From NCBI RefSeq assembly GCF_000425225.1, contig NZ_AULJ01000018.1:62001-126000 (forward strand): DNA of 64,000 nucleotides. Direction: 5' to 3'. The notes below the pieces were generated by a model that saw nothing but the letters and a program-made list of their open reading frames with translations, was not told where the DNA came from and made no database searches. Position numbers and translations under genes: made by a program. Below, piece by piece: positions 11,320 through 21,423 of the stretch (position 1 is its first letter; the number at the start of each line of letters is the position of its first letter). The DNA comes from Pontibacillus marinus BH030004 = DSM 16465. GTDB lineage: Bacteria > Bacillota > Bacilli > Bacillales > BH030062.

Positions 11320-11411
11320 GGCGATAGCTCCTCTCGCACTAGTGTCTTTATATACCATACCCAATTTGTTGATGAAACGTCAAAACATCTACCTGAAACA
11401 AGGACTATTCC

Positions 11412-11630
11412 TCAAGTTTTTTTACGCTCATAGGCTTGAATAAAACGGATCAACCAATACAGAACGATCCAAGGTAATATGTATTTTGTAGCCCAAGCAA
11501 AACCAGTGATTAATTCTAATATTGGAGCTATTGGATGATAAATCTTAAAACCAAACCAGGTTGATAAAATTCGAATGAGATACCAAAGGATGATCACTCC
11601 CGGTATTCCCCAGATAAGATTTTTCTTCAT
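11412..11630 (-). CDS. Small membrane protein, unrecognised
   Basis: 72 residues with two hydrophobic stretches (about residues 5-25 and 45-65) separated by a short polar turn, and a basic end YERKKT. An AGGAG site lies 7 nt before the ATG, which supports translation. I do not recognise the family. It stands alone between yojF and the divergent GNAT gene; the short gap to yojF would allow cotranscription. The many Trp and Tyr residues near the helix ends fit a small inner-membrane protein. Confidence 0.6.
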   Translation of the reverse strand: MKKNLIWGIPGVIILWYLIRILSTWFGFKIYHPIAPILELITGFAWATKYILPWIVLYWLIRFIQAYERKKT

Positions 11631-11682
11631 ATCCTTTCTCCTCTCTCGTTAACTCCCTACCATTCTACTACATTAGTATATT

Positions 11683-11711
11683 TTGACAAATGATGGTTTT
11701 GGAACTATAGT
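11683..11711 (+). promoter_or_regulatory. Sigma-A promoter of the leader peptide-GNAT unit
   Basis: TTGACA at 11683-11688 and TATAGT at 11706-11711 with a 17-nt spacer. A start near 11718 leaves only about 20 nt before the leader peptide. Confidence 0.75.
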
Positions 11712-11737
11712 TTATGTAATTAAAAGGAGGTCTCAGT

Positions 11738-11767
11738 ATGCCTACAACGTTCATCCAACCGTGCTAA
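11738..11767 (+). CDS. Nine-residue leader peptide upstream of the GNAT gene
   Basis: ORF MPTTFIQPC followed by TAA, preceded by AAAGGAGGTC about 5 nt before the ATG, one of the strongest ribosome sites in the window. It stops 24 nt before the start of the GNAT gene, which has its own GGGAGG site. Short leader ORFs placed like this regulate antibiotic-resistance and amino-acid genes through ribosome stalling or reinitiation. Translation is well supported by the ribosome site; the regulatory role is inference. I see no obvious alternating hairpins in the 24-nt spacer, so coupling by reinitiation is more plausible than classical attenuation. Confidence 0.6.
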   Translation: MPTTFIQPC

Positions 11768-11791
11768 ACAATTAAACTATGGGAGGATATT

Positions 11792-12673
11792 ATGCAAACA
11801 TTATCATTTCACATAAATTATGGAGAGAACCAAAGCAGACGCGAACAACTCTACCCTCTTTTTGATACGGTGTTTAACATTCCAGTAGAGGCATTTCGTG
11901 ATTTTCACTCCAAAGGATTCTGGGACGAATCGTATCGTCCGTTCACCTATTTTGAAGAAGAAAAAGCAGTGGCAAATGTGTCATTGTTTCATATGGAATT
12001 CTTGATTAATGGAGAAAAGTTGGGTGCCACAGGGATCCAGTCTGTGATAACTCATCCAGATTATAGAGGTAAGGGACTAATGAAAAGCTTATTTCGTGAA
12101 GCATTAGCTTTTATTGATCAACAAGGTGGACCTGCCTTTCTAATGACAAGTAGTCCAGAACTGTACACACCTTTTGGGTTTGAGTCTCTTGAGGAGTATT
12201 ATTTCGTACGCTCTTATGGACATAAGCCTGGATCAGCTACACAGCTTCAAAAAGTGGATATTTTTAACGAAGAGGAGTTAGCTACTTTCCGTTCTATGTG
12301 GGAAAAACGCGCGCCATTATCAAAAGAGTTCATGCCATTACGCTATCAATCTTCTTTTTTCCTGAACATGTATAATCCTAACCTGCATGAACTACTCTAC
12401 TATTGTGATAGCTTAGATGCATACCTGGTATATGATATTGAGGATGGTACGCTTGAGTTGTTTGATATTATAGCTGATCAAATTCCTGATCTAGAGGATA
12501 TATGTCGGGCTATCCCTGAACCTTTCGAAAACATCGCTCTTTATTTTAACCCTGATCAATTTGAGGAAGGTTTTGAAGCAGTTAAGTATGAAACAGTGGA
12601 TCATTTTATGGTGCGAGGGGCTTTTGATTTAGAAGAGTTAAAGATAAAGCTGCCAATTACAGCAGAGTTTTAA
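11792..12673 (+). CDS. GNAT family N-acetyltransferase, Eis-like
   Basis: 293 residues. The acetyl-CoA loop is IQSVITHPDYRGKGLMKSL (R-G-K-G at about residues 94-97), with EEALAFI-type helix and PELYTPFGFESL typical of Eis-related GNAT enzymes. Full Eis proteins have about 400 residues with a second GNAT-like and an SCP2 domain, so this is a shorter member. Substrate is unknown; amines or aminoglycosides are possible for the family. The gene has its own GGGAGGAT site, lies downstream of a nine-codon leader peptide and a near-consensus sigma-A promoter, and is closed by a strong terminator. It is one of few plus-strand genes here. Confidence 0.82.
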   Translation: MQTLSFHINYGENQSRREQLYPLFDTVFNIPVEAFRDFHSKGFWDESYRPFTYFEEEKAVANVSLFHMEFLINGEKLGATGIQSVITHPDYRGKGLMKSLFREALAFIDQQGGPAFLMTSSPELYTPFGFESLEEYYFVRSYGHKPGSATQLQKVDIFNEEELATFRSMWEKRAPLSKEFMPLRYQSSFFLNMYNPNLHELLYYCDSLDAYLVYDIEDGTLELFDIIADQIPDLEDICRAIPEPFENIALYFNPDQFEEGFEAVKYETVDHFMVRGAFDLEELKIKLPITAEF

Positions 12674-12676
12674 TAT

Positions 12677-12710
12677 GAACGCCTGGGAGATCTCAGGCGT
12701 TCTTTATTTT
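12677..12710 (+). terminator. Terminator after the GNAT gene
   Basis: GAACGCCTG / CAGGCGTTC stem with TTTATTTT tail. Confidence 0.85.
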
Positions 12711-12798
12711 AATCGTTCTTTGAGATTGGCAGGATACACTTCTTTTACTAGAGGGAGTTCCTGACTTTTCACTCTGTCTTCAACACTAATAGATCCTG

Positions 12799-13092
12799 CT
12801 CCTTCACTTTTCTGGCGTGCTTCTTCACTTATTCATACTACTTCCTCACTTATACGGGGTGCTTCTTCACTTATTTGTACTACTTCCTCACTTATCTGGG
12901 GCACTTCTTCACTTATTTGCACTACTTCCTCACTTATGCGGAGCGCTTCTTCACTTATTTGCACTAATCCCTCACTTATCTGGAGCACTTCTTCACTTAT
13001 TTGCACTAATCCCTCACTTATCTGGAGCACTTCCTCACTTATTCATACTACTCCCTCACTTATCCGAGGCGCTTCTTCACTTATTCATACTC
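12799..13092. repeat. 21-bp minisatellite, array 1 (14 units)
   Basis: Fourteen contiguous units of exactly 21 bp between the GNAT terminator and the methyltransferase terminator. Two unit types alternate: CTTCTTCACTTATTTGCACTA-like and CTTCCTCACTTATCTGGAGCA-like, so the higher-order period is 42 bp. The core CTTC[CT]TCACTTAT is nearly invariant and the last eight bases vary. More degenerate units flank both ends. Open frames across it (ISEE-type on the minus strand, HLF-type on the plus strand) arise from the period being a multiple of three and lack ribosome sites. The same unit occurs at 35476-35706. Confidence 0.9.
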
Positions 13093-13150
13093 CTCCTCAC
13101 TCTTTCCCTCATCTTCAACACTATTACTCACCACTCTCCCCTTACCATAT

Positions 13151-13180
13151 AAAAAAGACTGACCCACGTGGATCAGTCTT
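13151..13180 (-). terminator. Terminator after the methyltransferase
   Basis: AAGACTGATCCAC / GTGGGTCAGTCTT stem, T-run on the minus strand. Confidence 0.85.
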
Positions 13181-13185
13181 CTACA

Positions 13186-13974
13186 TTAAGCTTTTTCAGC
13201 CACCCAGATCGTCCACCTATCTTTTTCATAAATAGGCTCACCAGGTTTATATGATGAAATAATGTTGTCTATCATATCTCGTAGTTCTGCGTCTGTGATA
13301 TCATGCAGAATGCTTCGGCCTGTTCGGTTAAGCAGATCTTCTTCTAGTTCTTCTCGATTATTGAACACTTTGCGAGTTTCCCAGATTGTTTTGATCTTAA
13401 TTTTATGAAAGCCAGCTTGGTGTAATTCCGTTACGACAGTGTTGGAATGGTATCTTCTATTTTTCTCTACTGTTTTCAACTGTGGAAATTCTGAAAAGAA
13501 ATATCCTCGAATGTGTTCTTTACTCGGAGGTAGGAAACAATCTTCAAGTGTACGATCTTGAAGGATCACCTGGCCTCCAGTTTGTAGTATTCGATGAACC
13601 TCGGTCATATTTTCTCGAAATTGCGCACGATTCAAATGGTGAATAAGCGCTCGTTCTAGCACCATATCCGCAGATTCATCTTGTAGTGGCGTGGCTGTAG
13701 CATCACCCAGTTCAAAAGATACACCTGAGAAGTTTGCTAAGTTTTCTTTTGCTCCTTGAAGCATGACTTCCGAGCCATCAACACAGGTGATTTGCTTTGC
13801 ACCGAGTTCGATCATGGGCTTCGTGTAAATACCACCGCCGCAACCAATATCTACAACAGCATGGTCCTGAACGGTGACTAACGATTCAATTGCCTCTTTC
13901 CATTCTGGAGATGCTTGTCTTGTAGCGTATGTGCTTGGTTGTAATTCGTTAAAGAAATTTTGATTCACACTCAT
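13186..13974 (-). CDS. Class I SAM-dependent methyltransferase
   Basis: 262 residues. The SAM-binding motif I is VVDIGCGGGIYTKPMIELGA at about residues 40-59, followed by acidic CVDGSEVML (motif II) and GDATATPLQDESADMVLERALIHHL, all standard for Rossmann-type small-molecule methyltransferases of the UbiE/Methyltransf_11 group. No substrate can be assigned. It lies alone downstream of uvrA, ends in a strong terminator, and has a weak ribosome site (AAGGG) with either ATG 13974 or a GTG two codons later as possible start. Confidence 0.85.
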   Translation of the reverse strand: MSVNQNFFNELQPSTYATRQASPEWKEAIESLVTVQDHAVVDIGCGGGIYTKPMIELGAKQITCVDGSEVMLQGAKENLANFSGVSFELGDATATPLQDESADMVLERALIHHLNRAQFRENMTEVHRILQTGGQVILQDRTLEDCFLPPSKEHIRGYFFSEFPQLKTVEKNRRYHSNTVVTELHQAGFHKIKIKTIWETRKVFNNREELEEDLLNRTGRSILHDITDAELRDMIDNIISSYKPGEPIYEKDRWTIWVAEKA

Positions 13975-14036
13975 CCAACCCTTCGTAATACATAGACACC
14001 ATTTCCATTATAAAGGCAATTGACTGAATATTGAAC

Positions 14037-16910
14037 TTATTTGGAAACTTTTTCTTTACTTTTTAGCTTTTTTTCCATTCGTTTACGGTCTCGTTCAAGG
14101 ATTGGCTTCAAATAATATCCCGTATAAGACTGCTTTTGCTCACCTACTTCTTCAGGTGTACCGGTCGCGATGATCTCGCCACCATTTTCTCCACCTTCAG
14201 GACCTAGGTCTACAAGATAGTCTGCAGCTTTAATGACATCAAGGTTGTGCTCGATGATCATAACGGTATCTCCATTATCCACTAAACGCTGAAGTACAGT
14301 GAGTAAACGTGAAATATCATCCACATGCAGACCCGTTGTAGGCTCATCTAAAATATAGAGGGAGCGACCTGTTGAACGACGGTGTAATTCACTTGCAAGC
14401 TTCACACGTTGAGCCTCTCCTCCTGATAGTGTGGTAGCTGGTTGGCCGAGTTTAATATAGCCAAGACCTACATCAAAAATCGTAGAGAGCTTTCGTTTAA
14501 TTTTCGGGATGTTTTCGAAAAACTCATAAGCTTCTTCAATCGTCATCTCAAGTACGTCAGCAATGCTCTTGCCTTTATATTTCACTTCTAGCGTTTCACG
14601 GTTGTAACGTTTTCCGTCACATACTTCACAAGGCACATACACATCAGGTAAGAAGTGCATTTCAATCTTGATGATTCCATCCCCACGGCAAGCTTCACAG
14701 CGGCCACCTTTTACGTTAAAGCTGAAACGACCTTTTTTGTATCCTCGCATTTTCGCTTCGTTTGTCTGCGCAAATACATCACGGATATTATCAAAAACGC
14801 CCGTGTACGTAGCAGGGTTCGAACGCGGTGTACGACCAATTGGAGATTGGTCAATATCAATTACCTTATCAAGATAATCAATACCCTTTATATCTTTGTG
14901 CTTACCTGGCTTTTCCTTGCTTTTGTGCAGTCTTTGAGCAAGAGATTTATATAAAATTTCATTCACTAATGTACTCTTACCTGAGCCTGACACCCCAGTA
15001 ACAGCTGTCAGCAAGCCCAAAGGAATAGAAGCATTAACCTTTTTCAAGTTATTCTCTTCTGCACCTTTGATCTCCAGATATCGACCATCTGGCTTACGAC
15101 GCTCTTGTGGTAATGGGATAAACTTCTCCCCTGATAAATACTGTCCTGTTAAAGAGTTCGTATCATCCATCACTTCTTGTGGGGTACCACTAGAAACGAT
15201 TTCACCACCATGCGCCCCAGCTCCTGGTCCAATATCAATGAGGTGATCTGCTGCAAGCATTGTATCTTCATCATGCTCAACAACAATCAATGTATTATCC
15301 AGATCACGCATTCGCTTCAACGTTGAAATCAGACGGTCATTATCACGTTGGTGCAATCCAATTGAAGGCTCATCAAGAACATAGAGAACGCCTGTAAGAG
15401 CGGCACCAATTTGGGTTGCGAGACGAATACGTTGTGCTTCCCCACCAGATAATGTTCCCGCTGATCGAGATAACGTGAGATAATCCAGTCCTACGTTAAT
15501 TAAGAAGGTAAGTCGATCCGAGATCTCCTTCAAGATCATACGAGCAATGCTACGCTCTTTTTCCGTTAACTCTACAGAATCGAAAAATTCACGAGCATCA
15601 TGAACAGAAAGCTCTGTGGCCTTTCCAATATGTTGTCCATTAATTAATACAGCAAGAGGTTTTTCATCAAGACGATAACCTTCACATTTTGGACAAGGCT
15701 TTTGCGCCATGTATTTTTCCATTTGCTCACGAATGTAATCGGAGCTCGTTTCCCGATAACGACGTGCTACGTTAGGAATAACGCCCTCGAAAAAGATCTC
15801 GTTTTCGCGCACTTTTCCGAAGTCATTTTCGTAGTGGAATAAGATTTTCTCATCTCCACTACCATAAAGAACACGTTCAAAAAGCTGTTTTGGAATATCA
15901 CGAACTGGAATATCCATATCAATTCCATAGTGATTACATACACTCTTCAATAACTGCGGGTAATACTGTGAGCTAGCCGGCTCCCATGGGGCAATGGCAT
16001 GTTCATTCAGTGTTAAATCCCAGTCAGGAATGACAAAATCAAGATCCACTTCTAATTGTGTTCCCAAACCATCACAACGGTCACAAGCACCATATGGACT
16101 GTTAAAGGAGAACATGCGTGGCTCTAATTCTCCTATTGAAAAACCACAAATCGGACATGCATGGTTTTCATTGAATAAGAGCTCTTCCCCATCAATAACA
16201 TCAACAATAGCTTGGCCTTCACCTAGCTGTAATGTCGTCTCTAATGAATCGGAAATACGACCCGCAACACCATCTTTAATAGCAATACGGTCAATGACAA
16301 CCTCTATCGAGTGTTTTTTATTCTTTTCAAGCTTGATTTCTTCGGTTACTTCTCGCATCTCACCATCTACACGGAGACGTACGTAACCCTCTTTCTTTAG
16401 CTTTTCAAGAACTTTAACATGTTCACCTTTACGCCCTGATACAACTGGAGCCATAATTTGCATCTTGGTGCGTTCAGGATATTGAAGTAACTGATCGACC
16501 ATTTGTTGAATCGTTTGGGACGTGATTTCAACGTTGTGTTTTGGACACGTTGGACGACCCACACGAGCGTACAGTAAGCGCAAATAGTCGTAGATTTCTG
16601 TGACCGTTCCAACTGTTGAACGAGGGTTACGGCTCGTTGTTTTTTGATCAATTGAAATCGCTGGCGATAGCCCTTCTATTGAATCGACATCAGGCTTATC
16701 CATCTGTCCTAAGAACTGACGTGCATAAGCAGATAGAGATTCCACATAACGGCGCTGACCTTCAGCATAAATCGTGTCAAAGGCTAAAGAGGATTTCCCT
16801 GACCCAGATAAACCTGTGAGCACGACCAGATTGTTTTTCGGTATTTCAGCATCAATGTTCTTTAAATTATGGGCACGAGCCCCTTGGATTTTGATCGATT
16901 TCTGGCTCAT
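14037..16910 (-). CDS. uvrA: Excinuclease ABC subunit A
   Basis: DNA-damage recognition ATPase of nucleotide excision repair, 957 residues, the normal length. Two ABC modules: Walker [15 protein letters not shown] near residue 31 and [10 protein letters not shown] near 640; signatures LSGGEAQR occur in both halves. Zinc-finger cysteines are visible in HACPICGFS...CDRC and in CEACRGDG...CEVC. It follows uvrB by 8 bp and is cotranscribed with it. The ATG has a GGAAGG-like site. It loads UvrB on damaged DNA; expression is expected to rise in the SOS response through the LexA box at 18984. Confidence 0.98.
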   Translation of the reverse strand: MSQKSIKIQGARAHNLKNIDAEIPKNNLVVLTGLSGSGKSSLAFDTIYAEGQRRYVESLSAYARQFLGQMDKPDVDSIEGLSPAISIDQKTTSRNPRSTVGTVTEIYDYLRLLYARVGRPTCPKHNVEITSQTIQQMVDQLLQYPERTKMQIMAPVVSGRKGEHVKVLEKLKKEGYVRLRVDGEMREVTEEIKLEKNKKHSIEVVIDRIAIKDGVAGRISDSLETTLQLGEGQAIVDVIDGEELLFNENHACPICGFSIGELEPRMFSFNSPYGACDRCDGLGTQLEVDLDFVIPDWDLTLNEHAIAPWEPASSQYYPQLLKSVCNHYGIDMDIPVRDIPKQLFERVLYGSGDEKILFHYENDFGKVRENEIFFEGVIPNVARRYRETSSDYIREQMEKYMAQKPCPKCEGYRLDEKPLAVLINGQHIGKATELSVHDAREFFDSVELTEKERSIARMILKEISDRLTFLINVGLDYLTLSRSAGTLSGGEAQRIRLATQIGAALTGVLYVLDEPSIGLHQRDNDRLISTLKRMRDLDNTLIVVEHDEDTMLAADHLIDIGPGAGAHGGEIVSSGTPQEVMDDTNSLTGQYLSGEKFIPLPQERRKPDGRYLEIKGAEENNLKKVNASIPLGLLTAVTGVSGSGKSTLVNEILYKSLAQRLHKSKEKPGKHKDIKGIDYLDKVIDIDQSPIGRTPRSNPATYTGVFDNIRDVFAQTNEAKMRGYKKGRFSFNVKGGRCEACRGDGIIKIEMHFLPDVYVPCEVCDGKRYNRETLEVKYKGKSIADVLEMTIEEAYEFFENIPKIKRKLSTIFDVGLGYIKLGQPATTLSGGEAQRVKLASELHRRSTGRSLYILDEPTTGLHVDDISRLLTVLQRLVDNGDTVMIIEHNLDVIKAADYLVDLGPEGGENGGEIIATGTPEEVGEQKQSYTGYYLKPILERDRKRMEKKLKSKEKVSK

Positions 16911-16918
16911 ATCCTAGA

Positions 16919-18904
16919 TCATCCTTCCGCTTTAAGCTCCAAGATTAAATCGCGTAGCTCTGCTGCTTTTTCGAAATCTAAATCTTTTGCAGCCTGCTTC
17001 ATTTCTGTTTCCATATTGTCGATCATCTTCTCTTTTTCCTTCTTGCTCATATTGGCTACTTGAGTTTTTTCGTCTTGGGTTTCTTCTTCTTCCGACTCCA
17101 TCGTTGCTCGGATTACATCGCGAATTTCTTTTTTAATCGTTGTTGGTGTAATTCCGTGTTCCTCATTGTAAGCCATTTGTTTTTCACGACGACGGTTCGT
17201 TTCATCAATAGCAATCTGCATGGATTTTGTTATTTTATCAGCGTACATAATGACTTGACCGTTTTCATTACGAGCTGCACGACCAACAGTTTGAATAAGA
17301 GAACGTTCCGAACGTAAGAAACCTTCTTTGTCCGCGTCTAAAATGGTGACTAATGAGACCTCCGGAATATCGAGTCCCTCACGAAGCAAGTTGATTCCGA
17401 CTAGAACGTCATACTTTCCACGTCTTAAATCTCGAATAATTTCAATGCGCTCAAGGGTTTTGATCTCAGAGTGTAAGTACGCTACTTTGATATCCAATTC
17501 TTTTAAGTAATTCGTTAAATCCTCAGACATTTTCTTCGTTAATGTTGTAACAAGGACTCTTTCATTCCGCTCTCTTCGTTTATGAATCTCACCAATTAAG
17601 TCATCAATCTGCCCTTCAATTGGACGTACATCAATTTCTGGATCCAATAAACCAGTTGGACGAATGATTTGTTCAACCATTTCAGGAGAATGCTCTTGTT
17701 CATAAGGTCCTGGCGTCGCAGAAACATACACATTCTGATTCATTTTACCTTCATACTCTTGAAACGTAAGGGGACGGTTATCCATCGCAGAAGGTAAACG
17801 GAATCCGTGATCGACAAGCACCTTTTTCCTTGCTTGGTCCCCGTTATACATTCCACGCACCTGAGGTAATGTTACGTGAGATTCATCGACAACCATTAAG
17901 AAATCATCCGGAAAATAATCCATAAGTGTGTAAGGTGTTGAACCTGGTTCTCTTAGAGTTAAATGACGGGAATAGTTCTCAATTCCTGAACAGAAACCCA
18001 TCTCGCGCATCATTTCTAGATCATAATTGGTACGCTGTTCAATTCGCTGCGCCTCTAAAAGCTTGTCTTGATCTTTTAACTCCTTAATCCGTTCTTGGAG
18101 TTCTTGTTCGATATTTTTAATTGCTACCTTCATCTTCTCTTCACGCGTTACGAAGTGAGAAGCCGGGAAAATAGCTACGTGTTCACGATCACCTATAATT
18201 TCACCTGTTAAGGCATCAACTTCACGGATCCGATCAATTTCATCACCAAAAAACTCCACACGAATACAGTGCTCTTCACGAGAAGCTGGGATAATTTCTA
18301 CTGAATCGCCTCGAACGCGAAACGTACCGCGTTGGAAGTCGATATCGTTACGAGCATATTGAATGTCGACCAAATCACGTAGTAATTGATCGCGATCTTT
18401 TTCCATCCCAGAACGTAGAGAAAGCACTAAGTTACGATATTCTTCTGGAGAACCTAAACCATATATACATGAAACACTAGCCACGATAATCACGTCTCGA
18501 CGTTCAAATAAGGCAGACGTAGCCGAGTGGCGTAGCTTATCAATTTCATCATTGATGCTTGCATCTTTTTCAATAAATGTATCTGTTGAAGGGACATACG
18601 CTTCTGGTTGGTAGTAATCATAGTAACTGACAAAATACTCAACCGCGTTGTTCGGGAAGAATTCTTTAAACTCACTATAAAGCTGTCCTGCGAGCGTTTT
18701 GTTGTGAGCGATCACTAATGTCGGTTTGTTTACTTCTTGAATAACATTAGACATTGTGAATGTTTTTCCCGTTCCCGTAGCACCTAATAACGTTTGATGC
18801 TGCTTTCCATTTCGAATTCCTTCAGCAATTTCCTGAATCGCACGAGGCTGGTCTCCTTGAGGTTGATATTGTGAGACCAAATCAAATTTCTTTTCCAAAA
18901 TCAA
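16919..18904 (-). CDS. uvrB: Excinuclease ABC subunit B
   Basis: Damage-verification helicase of nucleotide excision repair. Walker [14 protein letters not shown], the beta-hairpin region [21 protein letters not shown] as motif II, and a C-terminal UVR domain ([13 protein letters not shown]) that contacts UvrC. I start it at TTG 18904, giving 661 residues as in B. subtilis: a GGAGG site lies 5 nt upstream and would fall inside the coding region if the GTG at 18925 or ATG at 18916 were used, neither of which has a ribosome site. A TTG two codons later (18898) is an alternative. First gene of uvrBA. Confidence 0.95.
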   Translation of the reverse strand: MILEKKFDLVSQYQPQGDQPRAIQEIAEGIRNGKQHQTLLGATGTGKTFTMSNVIQEVNKPTLVIAHNKTLAGQLYSEFKEFFPNNAVEYFVSYYDYYQPEAYVPSTDTFIEKDASINDEIDKLRHSATSALFERRDVIIVASVSCIYGLGSPEEYRNLVLSLRSGMEKDRDQLLRDLVDIQYARNDIDFQRGTFRVRGDSVEIIPASREEHCIRVEFFGDEIDRIREVDALTGEIIGDREHVAIFPASHFVTREEKMKVAIKNIEQELQERIKELKDQDKLLEAQRIEQRTNYDLEMMREMGFCSGIENYSRHLTLREPGSTPYTLMDYFPDDFLMVVDESHVTLPQVRGMYNGDQARKKVLVDHGFRLPSAMDNRPLTFQEYEGKMNQNVYVSATPGPYEQEHSPEMVEQIIRPTGLLDPEIDVRPIEGQIDDLIGEIHKRRERNERVLVTTLTKKMSEDLTNYLKELDIKVAYLHSEIKTLERIEIIRDLRRGKYDVLVGINLLREGLDIPEVSLVTILDADKEGFLRSERSLIQTVGRAARNENGQVIMYADKITKSMQIAIDETNRRREKQMAYNEEHGITPTTIKKEIRDVIRATMESEEEETQDEKTQVANMSKKEKEKMIDNMETEMKQAAKDLDFEKAAELRDLILELKAEG

Positions 18905-18983
18905 CGCAACCTCCATTCTTTTCACACGTATTCATTCATATAACCGTAGTTTACCACAATCTAACACTATAATAACATATATG

Positions 18984-18997
18984 CGAACAAACATTCG
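18984..18997. promoter_or_regulatory. LexA (DinR) operator of uvrBA
   Basis: CGAACAAACATTCG matches the Bacillus LexA consensus CGAACRNRYGTTYG at all but one position (A for G at position 10). It lies about 80 bp upstream of the uvrB start, next to AT-rich -10-like sequence (TATAGT on the minus strand). uvrBA is SOS-controlled in B. subtilis, so the site fits. Confidence 0.8.
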
Positions 18998-19067
18998 AGT
19001 GATATGCGTATTAGAATTGAGTTATTTTCCGTTAAATGGCAGTTATGTTGAAGACTTGAAACTGAGA

Positions 19068-19525
19068 GGTTCCGTTGCTTTTATGGAGAGCGGCGGGCTG
19101 TGGAACGGGTTGCTTTCCTGCGGACGAAGCGCCGAGCCTCCTCATTCGCAAGCTCTCTGCGGGGTCTCGTCACTCCGTTCTTCCGCTGGAGTCAACCCGT
19201 TCCACAGCCCACCTTGGCCGAATGGTGACTAACGGAACCGCCGTAGTTCTAGGATGAGGTGTTCTAATTCCAAGGGTAGTATAATCCTATCATGACAAGG
19301 GTCTAAGCAACTTCTGTTAATATGTTTTCCAATCAATATGTGGTGGGAAAGTCCAAATAATGGTCCGTTAGTCTCCATAATCGCGTGGAGGGAAGGAAAC
19401 GGCAAACTGTCGTGGTAACAAAGGGAAGACGAGACCCCGCAGGCACGAGGAGGCTCGGCTTTTCTTCCACAACAGGCTTGCCGTTTCACTGACCGCAACA
19501 AATTACTCAACAGCAACGGACTCCT
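19068..19525. repeat. Composite structured repeat R1, copy B
   Basis: Occupies most of the 700-bp gene-free stretch between uvrB and prfC. Left half is bounded by GGTTCCGTT (19068) and its complement AACGGAACC (ends 19239) and contains the 18-bp inverted repeat GGGCTGTGGAACGGGTTG. The right half repeats, inverted, the GCCGAGCCTCCT and GCGGGGTCTCGTC segments of the left half. Matches 2852-3413 except that copy A carries the two R3 insertions and this copy has about 24 extra bp near 19254. Confidence 0.8.
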
Positions 19526-19582
19526 CACATTATTATCTCGAAACCAAGTCTTCAACAATAGGGGGCTATTCTTGAATAAACC

Positions 19583-19622
19583 AATAAAAACAAAACGCCC
19601 AGCCATCAAGCTGAGCGTTTTC
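19583..19622 (-). terminator. Terminator after prfC
   Basis: AAAACGCTCAGC / GCTGGGCGTTTT stem with a T-rich tail on the minus strand. Confidence 0.85.
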
Positions 19623-19629
19623 ATCTATA

Positions 19630-21213
19630 TTACTGACTATATTGATTGACTTCAAATAAATCGATTAACTCGATATCCGGGTTCTTATCCATGAACCAAC
19701 GTAAGGAGAAGTCATTTTTAAACAGAGCTAAATAGTTATCCTCACGGTCTTTTACAAGCAGACTGCGTTCATCAAATAATTTCTTATCGACTTGTTCTTC
19801 CTTCAACCAACGTGGGATTCGGTCACCAATGTCTTCAAGTAACACCTCAACGTTGTATTCGTTCTTCATGCGATATTGGAACACTTCATATTGAAGCTGA
19901 CCAACAGCACCAAGAATAAAGTCATCGTTACGCACGCCTTTGAAAAGCTGGATCGCTCCTTCTTGCACAAGCTGCTCGATCCCTTTACGGAATTGCTTCG
20001 CTTTCATCACGTTTTTCGCCGTTACCTTTTTGAATACTTCAGGCGGGAATTGTGGTAGCTCATCATAGTGGAACGTATCTTTTCCTTGAACAAGTGTATC
20101 GCCTATACGATAGATGTTCGGGTCATAAATTCCAATAATATCACCAGCATAAGCTTCCTCAAGCGTTTCACGTGATGACGCCACAAACTGTTGTGTCTGA
20201 GCGATCTTGATCTCTTTTCCTGTTCGATCTAGCGTCACCTTCATGCCGCGTTCAAACTTACCAGAACATACACGCACAAAAGCAACACGATCACGGTGAG
20301 CAGGGTTCATGTTCGCCTGAATCTTAAAGATAAATCCAGAGAATTCTTCCTTATCAGGTTGAATAAGGTCCCCATCCGCTTTACGTGGAGCAGGTTGAGG
20401 TGCCATATGAATAAATTCATTAAAGAACGTTTCGACTCCAAATGGTGCAAGGGCACTACCGAAGAATACTGGCGTTTGCTCTCCACGTTGGACCGCTTCC
20501 ATATCAAACTCTTCTCCAGCTTCCTCTAAAAGCTCCATCTCTTCATAAGCAGCTTGGAATGTCTCATTTTCTACAAGCTCCGTATGCTTCTCAAGCTCTG
20601 CATTGGGGATAGGTTCTTCTTGTTCGTTTCCCGTAAAGTGAATAAACTGGTCGTTACGTCGATCAAACACACCCTGGAAACGTTTCCCCATTCCCACAGG
20701 CCAGTTCATTGCGTATGTTTGAATGCCAAGCTCATCCTCAATTTCTTTTAACAAGTCAAAAGGATCGCGCCCTTCACGGTCAAGCTTATTAATAAATGTA
20801 AAAATTGGGATACCACGCATTTTACAAACTTTGAAAAGCTTAAGCGTTTGGGCCTCAATACCTTTTGTACCATCAATAATCATAATTACACTGTCCACGG
20901 CAGTTAACGTACGATACGTATCCTCACTGAAGTCTTCGTGTCCAGGTGTATCTAGAATATTTACTTGATACCCTTCATATTCAAAGTTCATAACAGAGGA
21001 AGTAACAGAGATTCCACGTTGCTTCTCAATCTCCATCCAGTCTGAAGTTGCAAACTTCCCGGACTTTTTCCCCTTAACGGTTCCGGCATTTCGAATTAAA
21101 TTTCCGTATAATAAAAATTTCTCTGTAAGCGTCGTTTTACCGGCGTCCGGGTGCGAGATAATCGCGAAGGTGCGACGCTTTTTCATTTCGTCATGTATTT
21201 CCATGGTATTCAT
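19630..21213 (-). CDS. prfC: Peptide chain release factor 3
   Basis: Ribosome-associated GTPase that recycles RF1 and RF2 after termination, 527 residues. GTPase motifs: G1 [13 protein letters not shown] near residue 19, G3 [10 protein letters not shown]4 NKLD. The effector [26 protein letters not shown] block is typical of RF3 rather than EF-G. C-terminal domain III contains the [15 protein letters not shown] segment. Two near ATGs are possible starts (21213 and 21204); AGGAG lies 3 and 12 nt upstream of them respectively, so the choice is open. The gene is monocistronic with its own terminator. prfC has a patchy distribution in Bacillaceae. Confidence 0.95.
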   Translation of the reverse strand: MNTMEIHDEMKKRRTFAIISHPDAGKTTLTEKFLLYGNLIRNAGTVKGKKSGKFATSDWMEIEKQRGISVTSSVMNFEYEGYQVNILDTPGHEDFSEDTYRTLTAVDSVIMIIDGTKGIEAQTLKLFKVCKMRGIPIFTFINKLDREGRDPFDLLKEIEDELGIQTYAMNWPVGMGKRFQGVFDRRNDQFIHFTGNEQEEPIPNAELEKHTELVENETFQAAYEEMELLEEAGEEFDMEAVQRGEQTPVFFGSALAPFGVETFFNEFIHMAPQPAPRKADGDLIQPDKEEFSGFIFKIQANMNPAHRDRVAFVRVCSGKFERGMKVTLDRTGKEIKIAQTQQFVASSRETLEEAYAGDIIGIYDPNIYRIGDTLVQGKDTFHYDELPQFPPEVFKKVTAKNVMKAKQFRKGIEQLVQEGAIQLFKGVRNDDFILGAVGQLQYEVFQYRMKNEYNVEVLLEDIGDRIPRWLKEEQVDKKLFDERSLLVKDREDNYLALFKNDFSLRWFMDKNPDIELIDLFEVNQYSQ

Positions 21214-21369
21214 CTGCTCCTATCAATTAGAAATAACGAGTCCGATTCGTACATATCTATACTATGATTGATTTACATGTTTTCACTCCGTCCAGTTTAT
21301 AAATCCTTTAAGATTATATCATACCAAGGCCGTTTGGTTATATGCCTGGCTGATTAAAATAACGCATAT

Positions 21370-21399
21370 AAAAACGCCACCCTATTGGATGGCGTTTTT
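21370..21399 (-). terminator. Terminator after the M6 protease gene
   Basis: AAAACGCCATCC / GGGTGGCGTTTTT stem and T-tail on the minus strand. Confidence 0.85.
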
Positions 21400-21423
21400 A
21401 TTCTTACCTATTCATAGAAATTC

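Noticed and set aside
12799-13092. CRISPR array
   Set aside because: Units are contiguous 21-mers with no spacers of constant length and no cas genes nearby.
12817-13152. Long repetitive ORFs across minisatellite 1 on both strands
   Set aside because: The 21-bp period keeps frames open automatically; no ribosome site and different repetitive products in each frame.
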